Shown: positions 1-9,289, counted from the stretch's first letter. The stretch: DNA of 64,000 nt from JANOMH01 sp031422295 (GCA_031422295.1 JANOQM010000053.1:62001-126000); one strand, 5' to 3'. A program made the numbers and translations. Notes: generated from the sequence alone by a model not told the origin.

Positions 1-279
1 TCGTGCCGGTTTGGCGGAGAGGAATTTACCGTGCTGGTCCCAGCCGCCGATCTGGCCGCCACCACCGCGCTAGCCGAACGTCTGCGAGATGCGATAGCGA
101 CAATGCCCGTGCGCTATATGGACGGCTTTTTGCCCCGTGTCACGATTTCCATAGGTGTGTCGGCTTATCCCGGTTCGGGGCTGCAACCGCAAGAACTGCT
201 GCGCCGCGCCGACGATGCGCTGTACCGCGCCAAAGAGGCCGGGCGCAATTGTGTCCGCAGTGACGGTGACATTGCATAG
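1..279 (+). CDS. GGDEF diguanylate cyclase, C-terminal fragment (5' end outside window)
   Basis: The frame is open from base 1 and reads RFGGEEF at once, the GGDEF/GGEEF active-site signature of diguanylate cyclases that make cyclic di-GMP from two GTP. The rest fits the end of the domain: a helix, then TISIGVSAYP and the closing RRADDALYRAKEAGRN helix. The intact signature suggests an active enzyme. The inhibitory I-site (RxxD) and the sensory part lie before the window, so the input signal cannot be judged. The stop TAG is followed by about 90 bp before lpdA. Confidence 0.93.
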   Translation, partial: SCRFGGEEFTVLVPAADLAATTALAERLRDAIATMPVRYMDGFLPRVTISIGVSAYPGSGLQPQELLRRADDALYRAKEAGRNCVRSDGDIA

Positions 280-369
280 GGCGGTTAGCCGCTATGACGT
301 GACCTCTCTGGCCGGGGGTGGGAAATTAGTTTAACATCGAACTAATTCAGCCGCGCGAAGGAGAAGCAG

Positions 370-1764
370 ATGGCCGCCAAGAACTTTGATATGATCGTGA
401 TCGGTGCTGGCCCCGGCGGCTATGTCGCTGCGATCCGGGCCGCGCAACTGGGTCTTAAGGTTGTCATAGTCGAGCGTGAACATCTGGGCGGGATATGTCT
501 GAACTGGGGGTGTATCCCGACAAAGGCCATGTTGCGGTCGTCGGAAGTGTTCCATTTGATGCACCGCGCCAAAGAATTTGGTCTTGCGGCGACGGAGATC
601 AGCTATGATCTGGACGCAGTGGTAAAACGTTCGCGCGGAGTGGCCAAGCAACTCTCATCAGGTATCGGCCATCTGATGAAGAAGAATAAGATCGAGGTGG
701 TAATGGGCACCGCCACGCTGACCGGGGCCAATGCTGTTTCGGTCAAGACCGATAAAGGCGCCGTCGAACTGACCGCCAAGGCGGTGGTTCTGGCAACTGG
801 AGCCCGCGCCCGGACGCTGCCGGGGCTCGAGGCGGATGGCGATCTGGTCTGGATGTACAAACACGCGCTGACCCCGCCACGGATGCCAAAAAACCTGCTG
901 GTCATCGGGTCGGGTGCGATTGGCATTGAGTTTGCCAGTTTTTACAACACTTTGGGGGCTAACACGACGGTGGTCGAGGTGCTGGACCGTATCCTTCCGG
1001 TCGAGGATGCCGAAATTTCGGCCTTTGCTAAAAAAGCGTTCCTCAAACAGGGTATGACAATTCTGGAAAACGCCGGGGTCAAACAGCTGGATCGCACCCC
1101 TGGCAAAGTGGTCGCGCATATCGAACAGAATGGCGCGGTGACACAGCACGAGTTTGATACCGTGATTTCTGCGGTCGGCATTGTCGGCAATACCGAGGAT
1201 CTGGGGCTGGAAGCCTTGGGTGTGAAAATAGACCGCACGCATGTTGTGACGGATGAATATTGCCGCACCGGGGTACCGGGCGTCTATGCGATTGGCGATC
1301 TCGTGGCGGGACCGTGGCTTGCGCACAAGGCAAGCCACGAAGGGGTCATGGTGGCCGAACTTATTGCGGGTCAGCATCCGCATGCGGTGAAACCCGAATC
1401 CATCGCCGGTTGCACCTATTGCCAGCCGCAGATTGCCTCTGTCGGATATACCGAGGCCAAGGCCCGCGAAAAGGGTTATGACGTCAAAGTGGGCCGTTTT
1501 CCGTTTATTGGCAATGGCAAGGCGATTGCTTTGGGCGAGGCCGAGGGCATGATCAAGACGGTGTTCGATGCCAAAACCGGCGAATTGCTGGGCGCACATA
1601 TGATCGGCGCAGAAGTGACCGAACTGATCCAGGGCTATGTCATTGGCAGGCAACTCGAGACGACCGAAGCGGATTTGATGGCGACGGTGTTCCCGCATCC
1701 GACCCTGTCCGAAATGATGCACGAGGCCGTCTTGGACGCCTATGGGCGGGCGATCCATATGTGA
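370..1764 (+). CDS. lpdA: dihydrolipoyl dehydrogenase (E3)
   Basis: This FAD flavoprotein reoxidises dihydrolipoamide with NAD+ in the 2-oxoacid dehydrogenase and glycine cleavage complexes. At 464 aa it has the usual length. Visible motifs are the FAD-binding GAGPGG (residues 12-17), the redox disulfide GGICLNWGCIPTK (C43 and C48), the NAD-binding VIGSGAIGIEFASF, the second FAD motif VYAIGDLVAGPWLAHKA, and the C-terminal HPTLSEMMHE with the catalytic His-Glu pair. AGGAG precedes the ATG. No E1/E2 genes lie next to it in the window, so which complex it serves cannot be told. Confidence 0.96.
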   Translation: MAAKNFDMIVIGAGPGGYVAAIRAAQLGLKVVIVEREHLGGICLNWGCIPTKAMLRSSEVFHLMHRAKEFGLAATEISYDLDAVVKRSRGVAKQLSSGIGHLMKKNKIEVVMGTATLTGANAVSVKTDKGAVELTAKAVVLATGARARTLPGLEADGDLVWMYKHALTPPRMPKNLLVIGSGAIGIEFASFYNTLGANTTVVEVLDRILPVEDAEISAFAKKAFLKQGMTILENAGVKQLDRTPGKVVAHIEQNGAVTQHEFDTVISAVGIVGNTEDLGLEALGVKIDRTHVVTDEYCRTGVPGVYAIGDLVAGPWLAHKASHEGVMVAELIAGQHPHAVKPESIAGCTYCQPQIASVGYTEAKAREKGYDVKVGRFPFIGNGKAIALGEAEGMIKTVFDAKTGELLGAHMIGAEVTELIQGYVIGRQLETTEADLMATVFPHPTLSEMMHEAVLDAYGRAIHM

Positions 1765-2094
1765 CGGAGAGATGAGGTGTCAGGTTAAGACTGGCAGCTG
1801 CCGGGCGAGCCGAATCAGGCTGACGTGAAAATCTGAAAAAGATTGCGTGGCTGCTGCAGATGCAACCTAGACAAGAAAGTCAATTCTACGTCTAAATCAT
1901 GGGTAGATTAGGCTTGATGATTTGGCCGCAAGGCGGGTGCTGCCGTCTTAAATAGACCTTTATTTCGTCTTTAGACTGTCTCCCTGCGGTCCAACGGCCT
2001 TCATCCCTGTTGCTATGATAGTGCCGATTACTTTATCTATGGGTTAAGAATTTTTGGTGAGACACTGTCCGGTGTCTATTTTTGGAGATGTGAA
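1765..2094. other. 330-bp intergenic region, no gene seen
   Basis: I see no coding frame here. The only clear structure is a 6-bp hairpin AGACAC-N6-GTGTCT at about 2060-2077, followed by TATTTTTGG and then the ribosome-binding site of the next gene. It could be a weak terminator or a 5' UTR hairpin near the Shine-Dalgarno of the secreted protein gene. The region is AT-richer than its neighbours and probably holds the promoter of the gene at 2095. Confidence 0.4.
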
Positions 2095-2709
2095 ATGATT
2101 TTCAGGACTTTAGTTGCGGCGACCTGTTTCGCCGCGTCGCTGAGTGGCGCAAATGCTGCGACGATTACTAACGGTAGCTTTGAAGGTTTGGGTACTCCGG
2201 GGTTCGTGACCGAAAATGCTCCGAGCCTTGCGATTACCGGGTGGACGATCGGCGGTCATAGCGTGGATTGGATCAACGACTACTGGGAACCGCAGGATGG
2301 TTCCAATAGCGTCGATCTGAACGGCAACGGTCAGGGATCAATCTTTCAAACGATTTCAGACCTGATTGTGAACACCACCTACAAGGTAACCTTTTATCTT
2401 GGCGGCAACAGTGACGGTGCCCCGACCATCAAGAACGTTGGCGTAGATGTGGGTTTAGGGCAGCAGGCCTTTACGTTTGACACGACGGGAACTGATATTC
2501 CATCGCCGATGAATTGGGCGGAATATTCGTATGTTTTTACGGCGACCTCGACGAGCCAAGTTCTGACCTTTGCGAGCCTCGATAGTGGGTCCTTTGGTGC
2601 TGCGCTTGACAATGTTTCGATTTCGACGATACCCATCCCCGCCAGCCTGCCCTTGCTCTTGGCTGGACTTGGCGGTCTTGCTATGATCCGTCGTCGCCGC
2701 AAGGGCTGA
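2095..2709 (+). CDS. secreted choice-of-anchor C / DUF642-like protein with VPLPA-CTERM-type sorting tail
   Basis: At 204 aa it starts with a cleavable signal peptide (MIFRTLVAATCFAASLSGANA). The beta-sandwich body has the NGSFE, DWI-DYWEPQDGSNSVDLNGN and GSIFQTI motifs typical of the choice-of-anchor C/DUF642-like fold. It ends in IPIPASLPLLLAGLGGLAMIRRRRKG: a proline motif, one hydrophobic helix and an arginine cluster. That is the sorting signal read by exosortase/archaeosortase-type enzymes. The expected fate is export, processing and surface or exopolysaccharide association. No exosortase is in the window. A second protein with the same tail type is at 6490. The function of the body is unknown. 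Confidence 0.85.
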   Translation: MIFRTLVAATCFAASLSGANAATITNGSFEGLGTPGFVTENAPSLAITGWTIGGHSVDWINDYWEPQDGSNSVDLNGNGQGSIFQTISDLIVNTTYKVTFYLGGNSDGAPTIKNVGVDVGLGQQAFTFDTTGTDIPSPMNWAEYSYVFTATSTSQVLTFASLDSGSFGAALDNVSISTIPIPASLPLLLAGLGGLAMIRRRRKG

Positions 2710-2734
2710 TTGGGGTTCATATGTATGGCGACAG

Positions 2735-2757
2735 GCCCGCTTCCCGGCGGGCTTTTT
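2735..2757 (+). terminator. rho-independent terminator of the sorted protein gene
   Basis: GCCCGC, a short loop and GCGGGC are followed by a run of six T. It lies 25 bp after the stop at 2709 and ends before the uvrA promoter. Confidence 0.85.
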
Positions 2758-2791
2758 TCTTTTATGGCTTCAATCGATCTAAAACGATTTT

Positions 2792-2806
2792 GTTCCATAT
2801 TCGTTC
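2792..2806 (+). promoter_or_regulatory. SOS box of uvrA (alphaproteobacterial LexA site)
   Basis: The sequence GTTCCATATTCGTTC is a perfect match to the alphaproteobacterial LexA operator GTTC-N7-GTTC. It lies 65 bp before the uvrA start. With the matching box at recA (15168) it supports LexA control of both genes. Confidence 0.88.
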
Positions 2807-2870
2807 TCAATTTCCTATTGGAGAAACCGTCGCCGTCAACTATCTGTTAACCCTGTAACCGGGGGTACGG

Positions 2871-5726
2871 ATGGCTGAGCTTAAGACGATTTCGGTGCGT
2901 GGCGCGCGCGAACATAACCTTAAAAATATTGACGTGGACATTCCACGTGACCAGATGGTTGTTATCACGGGGCTTTCCGGTTCGGGCAAGTCGTCACTCG
3001 CGTTCGACACGATCTATGCCGAGGGGCAGCGCCGGTATGTCGAATCGCTGAGCGCCTATGCCCGGCAGTTCCTTGACATGATGGAAAAGCCCGATGTGGA
3101 TCACATCAGCGGCCTGTCGCCCGCCATTTCCATTGAGCAGAAAACTACGTCCAAGAACCCACGGTCGACTGTCGGCACTGTGACTGAAATCTATGACTAC
3201 CTCCGCCTGCTGTTCGCCCGCGCCGGCACTCCGTTCAGCCCGACCACCGGTTTGCCAATCATGGCACAGCAGGTGCAGGATATGGTTGATCGGGTAATGA
3301 CATTGCCAGAGGCCACGCGCGGCTATCTGCTGGCCCCGATTATTCGTGATCGCAAGGGCGAATACCGCAAAGAATTCATTGATTTGCGCAAGCAAGGGTT
3401 CCAGCGCGTCAAAGTTGACGGCGCGTTTTACGAGATCGAAGATGTGCCGGTCCTGGACAAGAAACTGCGCCATGACATTGATGTTGTGGTCGACCGGATC
3501 GTGGTGCGCGAAGGGCTGGAACAGCGGTTGGCCGATAGTTTCCGCACCGCGCTGGACCTTGCCGATGGGATTTGCATCTTGGAATCTGCCCCCGATGAGG
3601 GCGAGGCCGAGCGGATTATCTTTTCCGAGAAATTCGCCTGCCCGGTCAGTGGGTTTACCATCCCCGAGATTGAACCACGGCTGTTTTCGTTCAATGCGCC
3701 GTTTGGCGCCTGCCCGGTTTGTGACGGTCTTGGCGTCGAGTTGTTCTTCGATGACCGGCTGGTGGTGCCCGATGTCACCCTAAAAATCGCCGATGGCGCC
3801 TTGGCCCCGTGGCGCAAGGGCAAGTCGCCTTATTTCCTGCAAACCATTGAAGCGATTGCCAAACATTACGGGTTCAACAAGAGCGCCCGCTGGAAAGACC
3901 TTGATCCCGCGATTCAGGAGGTGTTCCTGCGCGGGTCGGGCAAGGACGAGATTGTGTTCCGCTATGACGAAGGCGGCCGGGTTTATCAGGTGTCCCGCGT
4001 GTTCGAAGGTGTCATTCCGAATATGGAGCGGCGGTATAAGGAGACGGATAGCGCCTGGGTTCGTGAAGAATTTGAGGGCTACCAGAACAACCGTCCTTGT
4101 GGGGCCTGTGGCGGGTACCGGCTGCGTCCCGAGGCTTTGGCGGTGAAAATCGCGGGCCTGCATGCCGGACAGGTGGTGCAGATGTCGATCAAGGAGGCGT
4201 GGGATTGGTGCTTGACCGTGCCGGACAACCTGACCAACCAGAAGAACGAGATTGCCAAGCTGGTCCTCAAGGAAATCCGTGAACGGCTTGGGTTTTTGAA
4301 CAATGTCGGGCTGGAATACCTGACCCTGTCGCGCAATGCGGGCACCCTGTCGGGCGGTGAAAGCCAGCGGATCCGGCTTGCCAGTCAGATCGGCTCGGGT
4401 CTGACCGGGGTGCTGTATGTACTGGATGAACCCAGCATCGGCCTGCACCAGCGCGACAATGACCGCCTGCTGACCACGCTGAAAAACCTGCGCGATCAGG
4501 GCAATACGGTGATCGTGGTTGAACATGATGAAGAGGCGATCCGCATCGCCGATTATGTGTTCGACATGGGGCCAGGGGCGGGGGTGCACGGCGGCTATGT
4601 AGTGGCGCATGGCACCCCGGCGCAGATCATGGCCGATCCGGCGTCGATTACCGGGCAGTATTTGAGTGGGGTGCGGGAGATTGCGGTGCCGCCTGTAAGA
4701 CGTAAGGGCAATGGCAAGATGCTGACCGTGGTCAAGGCGACGGGCAATAATCTGCATGAGATGACCGCCGATTTCCCGCTGGGCCGGTTTGTCTGTGTGA
4801 CCGGGGTGTCAGGCGGCGGCAAATCTACCTTGACGATTGAAACCTTGTTCAAGAATGCCGCGATGAAGCTGAACGGCGCACGCGAAACGCCGGCACCCTG
4901 CGAGACGATCAAGGGGTTCGAGTTTCTGGATAAGGTGATCGACATCGATCAGCGCGCCATTGGCCGCACGCCCCGGTCGAATCCGGCAACCTATACCGGG
5001 GCATTCACGCCGATCCGGGATTGGTTCACCGGGTTACCGGAATCCAAGACGCGCGGCTATAAATCTGGCCGCTTCAGTTTCAACGTCAAGGGTGGGCGGT
5101 GTGAGGCCTGTCAGGGCGACGGCGTGCTGAAGATCGAGATGAACTTTCTGCCTGATGTCTATGTGACCTGCGAGACCTGCAAGGGCAAGCGCTATAACCG
5201 CGAGACTCTGGAAGTGAAGTTCAAGGGCAAGAGCATTGCCGATGTGCTGGATATGACGGTGGAGGAGGCGCAGGAACTGTTCCGCGCCGTGCCGTCGATC
5301 CGGTCCAAGATGGATGCTTTGGTCCGGGTGGGTCTGGGGTATATCAAGGTCGGCCAGCAGGCGACGACGCTGTCGGGGGGCGAGGCGCAGCGGGTCAAAC
5401 TGTCCAAGGAACTGGCGCGGGCTTCGACCGGGCGGACGCTGTATATTCTGGACGAGCCGACCACGGGCCTGCATTTCGAGGATGTGAAAAAGCTGCTCGA
5501 GGTGCTGCATGAGCTGGTCGATCAGGGCAATACGGTGATCGTGATCGAACATAATCTGGAGGTGGTCAAAACCGCCGACTGGATCATTGATATTGGGCCA
5601 GAAGGCGGTGACGGCGGCGGGTATATCGTGGCCACGGGCACGCCGGAAGATGTGGCGAAGGTTGCCGCCAGCTATACCGGCCATTATCTGGGGCCGATGC
5701 TGAAGGCGCGGATGGCGGCGGAGTGA
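2871..5726 (+). CDS. uvrA: excinuclease ABC subunit A
   Basis: This is the DNA-damage sensor ATPase of nucleotide excision repair, acting with UvrB and UvrC. At 951 aa it has the normal length. It holds two ABC ATPase modules: the first Walker A is GLSGSGKSS (residues 34-42), the second GVSGGGKST; each has an LSGGE signature and a Walker B region (VLDEPSIGLH and ILDEPTTGLH). Two zinc-binding CxxC pairs are visible (CPVCDGLG near residue 283 and CEACQGDG...CETCKG in the second half). The start ATG is preceded by GGGGG. It has its own SOS box and a strong terminator, so it is probably transcribed alone. Confidence 0.97.
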   Translation: MAELKTISVRGAREHNLKNIDVDIPRDQMVVITGLSGSGKSSLAFDTIYAEGQRRYVESLSAYARQFLDMMEKPDVDHISGLSPAISIEQKTTSKNPRSTVGTVTEIYDYLRLLFARAGTPFSPTTGLPIMAQQVQDMVDRVMTLPEATRGYLLAPIIRDRKGEYRKEFIDLRKQGFQRVKVDGAFYEIEDVPVLDKKLRHDIDVVVDRIVVREGLEQRLADSFRTALDLADGICILESAPDEGEAERIIFSEKFACPVSGFTIPEIEPRLFSFNAPFGACPVCDGLGVELFFDDRLVVPDVTLKIADGALAPWRKGKSPYFLQTIEAIAKHYGFNKSARWKDLDPAIQEVFLRGSGKDEIVFRYDEGGRVYQVSRVFEGVIPNMERRYKETDSAWVREEFEGYQNNRPCGACGGYRLRPEALAVKIAGLHAGQVVQMSIKEAWDWCLTVPDNLTNQKNEIAKLVLKEIRERLGFLNNVGLEYLTLSRNAGTLSGGESQRIRLASQIGSGLTGVLYVLDEPSIGLHQRDNDRLLTTLKNLRDQGNTVIVVEHDEEAIRIADYVFDMGPGAGVHGGYVVAHGTPAQIMADPASITGQYLSGVREIAVPPVRRKGNGKMLTVVKATGNNLHEMTADFPLGRFVCVTGVSGGGKSTLTIETLFKNAAMKLNGARETPAPCETIKGFEFLDKVIDIDQRAIGRTPRSNPATYTGAFTPIRDWFTGLPESKTRGYKSGRFSFNVKGGRCEACQGDGVLKIEMNFLPDVYVTCETCKGKRYNRETLEVKFKGKSIADVLDMTVEEAQELFRAVPSIRSKMDALVRVGLGYIKVGQQATTLSGGEAQRVKLSKELARASTGRTLYILDEPTTGLHFEDVKKLLEVLHELVDQGNTVIVIEHNLEVVKTADWIIDIGPEGGDGGGYIVATGTPEDVAKVAASYTGHYLGPMLKARMAAE

Positions 5727-5729
5727 TGA

Positions 5730-5758
5730 AAAACCTTCCCCGCGGGGAAGGTTTTTTA
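5730..5758 (+). terminator. terminator after uvrA
   Basis: The perfect palindrome CCTTCCCCGCGGGGAAGG is flanked by A4 and T6. It can stop transcription in both directions, but it lies directly after uvrA and about 60 bp from the 3' end of the convergent cupredoxin gene, so it probably serves both. Confidence 0.88.
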
Positions 5759-5817
5759 TTAATTAAATCATAATGTTAACGGCGCGTTAAGGGAAGATCA
5801 GCAATGTGTCAATGACC

Positions 5818-6147
5818 TTAACTGACGGTAATCGTGCCCTTCATCATGCGGTGGATGTCGCAGTGATAAGCGAATTGTCCCGCTGACGGAAAGGTCAGCT
5901 GCGCGCTTGCGCCGCCTGTCAGCCGTCCGGTGTCAAACGCCCCGGCGTCGTCGGTTGCAGTATGGGGCGCGTTGTCCTGATTGGCGAAAACGATTGTATC
6001 CCCGGCGGCGATGGTCAGGTTGGCCGGTTGGAACTCCATGTTCACAATCGTGACCTGATGGGTCGCGGCGCGGGCTGTGGTCGCCAGCAAGACCGCAGGG
6101 GCGGCCAGGCTGAGTTTCAAAAGAGTGCGGCGGGAAATGGTCGGCAT
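5818..6147 (-). CDS. Tat-exported cupredoxin (amicyanin/plastocyanin-like)
   Basis: This 109-aa protein has a twin-arginine signal (SRRTLLKLSLAAPAVLLATTARA). The mature part of about 80 residues is a single cupredoxin domain with all type 1 copper ligands: H62 in the DNAPHTA turn, then C96, H99 and M102 in YHCDIHRMM, whose C-x2-H-x2-M spacing is that of amicyanin. It should be a small periplasmic electron carrier. No methylamine dehydrogenase or other obvious redox partner is adjacent, so the partner is unknown. It is convergent with uvrA. Confidence 0.88.
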   Translation of the reverse strand: MPTISRRTLLKLSLAAPAVLLATTARAATHQVTIVNMEFQPANLTIAAGDTIVFANQDNAPHTATDDAGAFDTGRLTGGASAQLTFPSAGQFAYHCDIHRMMKGTITVS

Positions 6148-6489
6148 GGGAAACCTCCGGTTGATGAATGACGGTGAGTGTAACCGTGAACTGACGCAGA
6201 AGATACGGCGGTAATCCTTACTTTGAGCTGCCCAGCTAAGGTCAAGGCGGCGTCGGGATGCCCGAGGTGATAATCGCCCCGAATCACTGCCGCAGCCGGA
6301 GTATTGTCAACCTCGTGCCAGTTGCATCGCCGGATTGTTGCCAAAACCGGTTCAATTTAACGATTTAGTAGCGGCGTGCGATCCGTTTGACATTGCGATG
6401 CAAGTGTGAGTTGTAAAATATCAAAGGCCATTGATTGCTAGTTCAACAGAGCGTAATCATTGGTTGGGTTTAACGAACGGGATATTTTT
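6148..6489. other. 342-bp intergenic region between divergent genes, no gene seen
   Basis: It holds the promoters of the cupredoxin gene (minus) and of the sorted protein gene (plus). I see no convincing open frame, RNA gene or operator in it. The last 150 bp before 6490 is AT-rich. Confidence 0.4.
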
Positions 6490-7089
6490 ATGAAAAATAC
6501 TTTGAAGATCGGCTTGTTCGGAATGTTTGTGCAAGCAGCAGCATTGACCGCAACCGGCGCGATGGCTGCGACCTTAACACCAACCTGGACGCCAGGTGAT
6601 GGTTCCAACGAATGTGCACGGCAACAGGGGTTCAGCAACTGCGTTCTGAACGACTCGCCCAGCATCATCAAGTTCGACAATAACGGCGGGCTGAATTTCG
6701 GCGATTCGAACACCAACTTTCCGTCAGTGACCGGGACTGAGCTGACGTTCAGCAACTTTGCGTATAACGGCCTGGATCTGATTAGTTTTGACTGGGTCTA
6801 TACGGCGGGGGCGGGCGATCCGGGTGTCACGGCTGTCGTCCTCGCGGCCGGTGGAAACTGGGCGTGGTCGACGGTGTTTTCGGTGGTTGGCAATGTATTT
6901 TCGGGCAGCGTCAGCACGCTTGATGCGGGTCTCGTAAACAAGCGCGGAATCCCGCAAAACGTCAGCCATATCACACTTTTTGACAGCTATATTCCGCCTG
7001 CGACCGTTCCAGTCCCAGCGGCTGGTTTCTTGCTGGTCGGGGCTTTGGGCGGGTTGGCTGCACTGCGGCGTCGTCGCAAAGCGGCCTAA
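6490..7089 (+). CDS. secreted protein with VPLPA-CTERM-type sorting tail
   Basis: I chose the ATG at 6490 because it begins a typical signal peptide (MKNTLKIGLFGMFVQAAALT); an in-frame ATG at 6460 would add ten residues before it. The 199-aa product has an Asn/Gly-rich beta body of no recognised family and ends with VPVPAAGFLLVGALGGLAALRRRRKAA, the proline motif, hydrophobic helix and arginine cluster of exosortase substrates. Two cysteines (in ECARQQGFSNCV) could form a disulfide. It is a second candidate surface protein of the same sorting class as the gene at 2095. Confidence 0.83.
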   Translation: MKNTLKIGLFGMFVQAAALTATGAMAATLTPTWTPGDGSNECARQQGFSNCVLNDSPSIIKFDNNGGLNFGDSNTNFPSVTGTELTFSNFAYNGLDLISFDWVYTAGAGDPGVTAVVLAAGGNWAWSTVFSVVGNVFSGSVSTLDAGLVNKRGIPQNVSHITLFDSYIPPATVPVPAAGFLLVGALGGLAALRRRRKAA

Positions 7090-7109
7090 GATTTGCGGAC
7101 AGGTTACCA

Positions 7110-7137
7110 AAAGGGCGGTCCGGGGACCGCCCTTTTA
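7110..7137 (+). terminator. terminator after the sorted protein gene
   Basis: The stem GGGCGGTCC / GGACCGCCC is followed by TTTT, 24 bp after the stop at 7089. Confidence 0.85.
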
Positions 7138-7247
7138 CTTTTTAACTTAGGCCGGATCGGCGGTCCACCGCTGTTCAAAACAGGCCTCTGGAACGATGTT
7201 GGCTTTCGTCGCGTTTACTTGATAGCACAGATCACAGGAGACAGCTC

Positions 7248-7679
7248 ATGAAACCGATCCTTATCCTCGCCAGCGCCATGGCGATTGCTGCGGCCCCGAT
7301 GGTGGCCCTCGCCAAGCCGAATCTAAACAACGGCAATGGCAACGGAAACGGCAACGGCCATCAGGAACAGAGCTATGACGGTGAGAACCGCGACTGTTCG
7401 CCGGGGCTGGCAGACCGCAATCCGCCCTGCGTGCCACCCGGGTTGGCCCGGCAGGGGGTCACCACCGAAGAATGGCTGAACCGCGATTTTGACTACCAGG
7501 TCGGCGATGTCCTGCAACCAACCGACTTCGACTATCTGAACGACCCAGAGTTTTACGGTCTGCCCCTGCTGACCGACGGCAGCCGTTATGCCATCATCGA
7601 CGGCACAGTTGTGGCGCTGGATTCTGAGAGTTATGAGATCTTGCAACTAATCCGGGCTTTCGCGGCTGTTGCGAACTGA
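7248..7679 (+). CDS. exported RcnB-like small protein
   Basis: This 143-aa protein has a clear signal peptide (MKPILILASAMAIAAAPMVALA), then a low-complexity NGNGNGNGNGH stretch (about residues 27-38), a short Cys pair (DCSPGLADRNPPC), and a C-terminal segment. That segment (YQVGDVLQPTDFDYLNDPEFYGLP, then GSRYAIIDGTVVALDSESYEILQLI) resembles the RcnB family of periplasmic proteins. RcnB in E. coli is linked to nickel/cobalt balance, but no metal exporter gene is adjacent, so a metal role here is only a guess. RBS GGAGA lies before the ATG. Confidence 0.75.
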   Translation: MKPILILASAMAIAAAPMVALAKPNLNNGNGNGNGNGHQEQSYDGENRDCSPGLADRNPPCVPPGLARQGVTTEEWLNRDFDYQVGDVLQPTDFDYLNDPEFYGLPLLTDGSRYAIIDGTVVALDSESYEILQLIRAFAAVAN

Positions 7680-7789
7680 TCCCAGCGAAGGTGTCTGGCT
7701 GCCGTTGATTTGGTGAAAATGGCATGGTGCGAAAAATGCGCACTTGACGCATCTTCATTGCGTGCGCATTTCAAACGCCGATTGACCGG

Positions 7790-9289
7790 TCAATCCATCG
7801 GCTTGAAGTTCAGGCTCGCGCCGTCCTTCATGCCACTTGGCCAACGGGCGGTGATCGTCTTGGTTCGCGTGTAGAACCGGAACGAATCCGGCCCGTGCTG
7901 GTTCAGGTCGCCAAACGCCGATTTTTTCCAGCCGCCAAAGGTGTGATAGGCCAGCGGCACCGGGATCGGCACGTTGATCCCGATCATCCCCACATTGACC
8001 CGGTTGGCAAAGTCCCGCGCCGTGTCGCCGTCGCGGGTATAGATCGCGGTGCCGTTGCCGTATTCGTGGTCCATCGCCAGTTTAAGGGCTTCCTCGTAGG
8101 ATTGGGTCCGCACGCAGGTCAGGACCGGACCGAAGATTTCCTTTTGGTAGATATCCATGTCGCGGGTCGCGTGATCGAACAGATGCGGGCCGACGAAATA
8201 GCCGTCCTCATAGCCTTGCAGGCTGAAATCGCGCCCATCGACGACCAGTGTGGCACCTTGGTCCACGCCCGATTGGATCAACCGCAGGATGTTGGCCTTG
8301 GCGGCAGCGGTGACAACCGGGCCGTAATCGACGTCCTTGCCGGATGTATAGGGGCCGACCTTCAGCTTTTCGATCCGGGGGATCAGCTTGGCAATCAACG
8401 CGTCGGCGGTGGCGTCACCGACCGGAACCGCGACCGAGATCGCCATGCAGCGTTCGCCTGCAGCGCCATAGCCCGCACCAATCAGCGCATCGGCGGCCAT
8501 ATCCAGATCGGCGTCGGGCATGATGATCATGTGGTTTTTGGCCCCGCCAAAGCACTGTACCCGCTTGCCATTTGAACAGCCGCGCCCGTAGATATATTCG
8601 GCAATCGGGGTCGATCCGACGAAGCCGATGGATTGAATGACCGGGTGGTCGATGATCGCGTCGACAGCTTCCTTGTCGCCATTCACCACTTGCAGGATGC
8701 CTTTGGGCAGGCCCGCCTCCTCCATCAGTTCAGCCAGCATCAGCGGCACCGACGGGTCGCGTTCGGATGGTTTCAGGATAAAGGCATTGCCGCAGGCGAT
8801 TGCAGGGGCGAACATCCACATCGGGATCATCGCGGGGAAGTTGAACGGGGTGATCCCGGCGCAGACACCCAGCGCCTGCCGCATCGAATACATGTCGATG
8901 CCGGGGCCGGCGCTGTCAGTGAATTCGCCTTTCAGCATTTGCGGCGCGGCGATGCAATATTCCACAACCTCAAGCCCGCGCTGCACGTCGCCGGCGGCAT
9001 CGGGCAGGGTTTTGCCATGTTCGCGGGACAAAGCCTCGGCCAGTTTATCCATGTCGCGGTTCAGCAGGTCGACGAATTTCATCATCACCCGGGCGCGGCG
9101 CTGTGGGTTCACGGCGGCCCATTTCGGCTGGGCGGCGGCGGCGGTTTGCACCGCAAGGTCCATTTCGGCGGCGTTGGCGAGGGGGACGCGGGCCTGTACT
9201 TCGCCCGTCGCGGGGTTAAACACATCGGCGAAACGGCCAGAGGTGCCTTTGACATGAGCGCCGCCGATGTAATGGGTGAGGTCTTGCAT
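7790..9289 (-). CDS. mmsA: methylmalonate-semialdehyde dehydrogenase (CoA-acylating)
   Basis: This enzyme oxidises methylmalonate semialdehyde (and malonate semialdehyde) to propionyl-CoA or acetyl-CoA with NAD+ and CoA, in valine, thymine or inositol breakdown. At 499 aa it is the usual size. Family features are GVCAGITPFNFPAMIPMWM, the GFVGSTPIAEYIY turn, the catalytic cysteine in GAAGERCMAIS, and the terminal FFTG-like VGMIGINVPIPVPLAYHTFGGWK region. I chose 9289 rather than 9328 because GGGAG lies eight bases before that ATG and the extra 13 residues are not family-like. A LysR gene diverges from it and probably controls it. Confidence 0.94.
   Translation of the reverse strand: MQDLTHYIGGAHVKGTSGRFADVFNPATGEVQARVPLANAAEMDLAVQTAAAAQPKWAAVNPQRRARVMMKFVDLLNRDMDKLAEALSREHGKTLPDAAGDVQRGLEVVEYCIAAPQMLKGEFTDSAGPGIDMYSMRQALGVCAGITPFNFPAMIPMWMFAPAIACGNAFILKPSERDPSVPLMLAELMEEAGLPKGILQVVNGDKEAVDAIIDHPVIQSIGFVGSTPIAEYIYGRGCSNGKRVQCFGGAKNHMIIMPDADLDMAADALIGAGYGAAGERCMAISVAVPVGDATADALIAKLIPRIEKLKVGPYTSGKDVDYGPVVTAAAKANILRLIQSGVDQGATLVVDGRDFSLQGYEDGYFVGPHLFDHATRDMDIYQKEIFGPVLTCVRTQSYEEALKLAMDHEYGNGTAIYTRDGDTARDFANRVNVGMIGINVPIPVPLAYHTFGGWKKSAFGDLNQHGPDSFRFYTRTKTITARWPSGMKDGASLNFKPMD

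Noticed and set aside
658..1758. A 366-codon open frame on the minus strand opposite lpdA, and many similar long antisense frames (for example opposite uvrA, mmsA, typA, icd).
   Set aside because: They mirror codons of strongly supported genes in GC-rich DNA, show no family motifs or ribosome-binding sites, and have His/Gln/Arg-rich translations typical of antisense frames.
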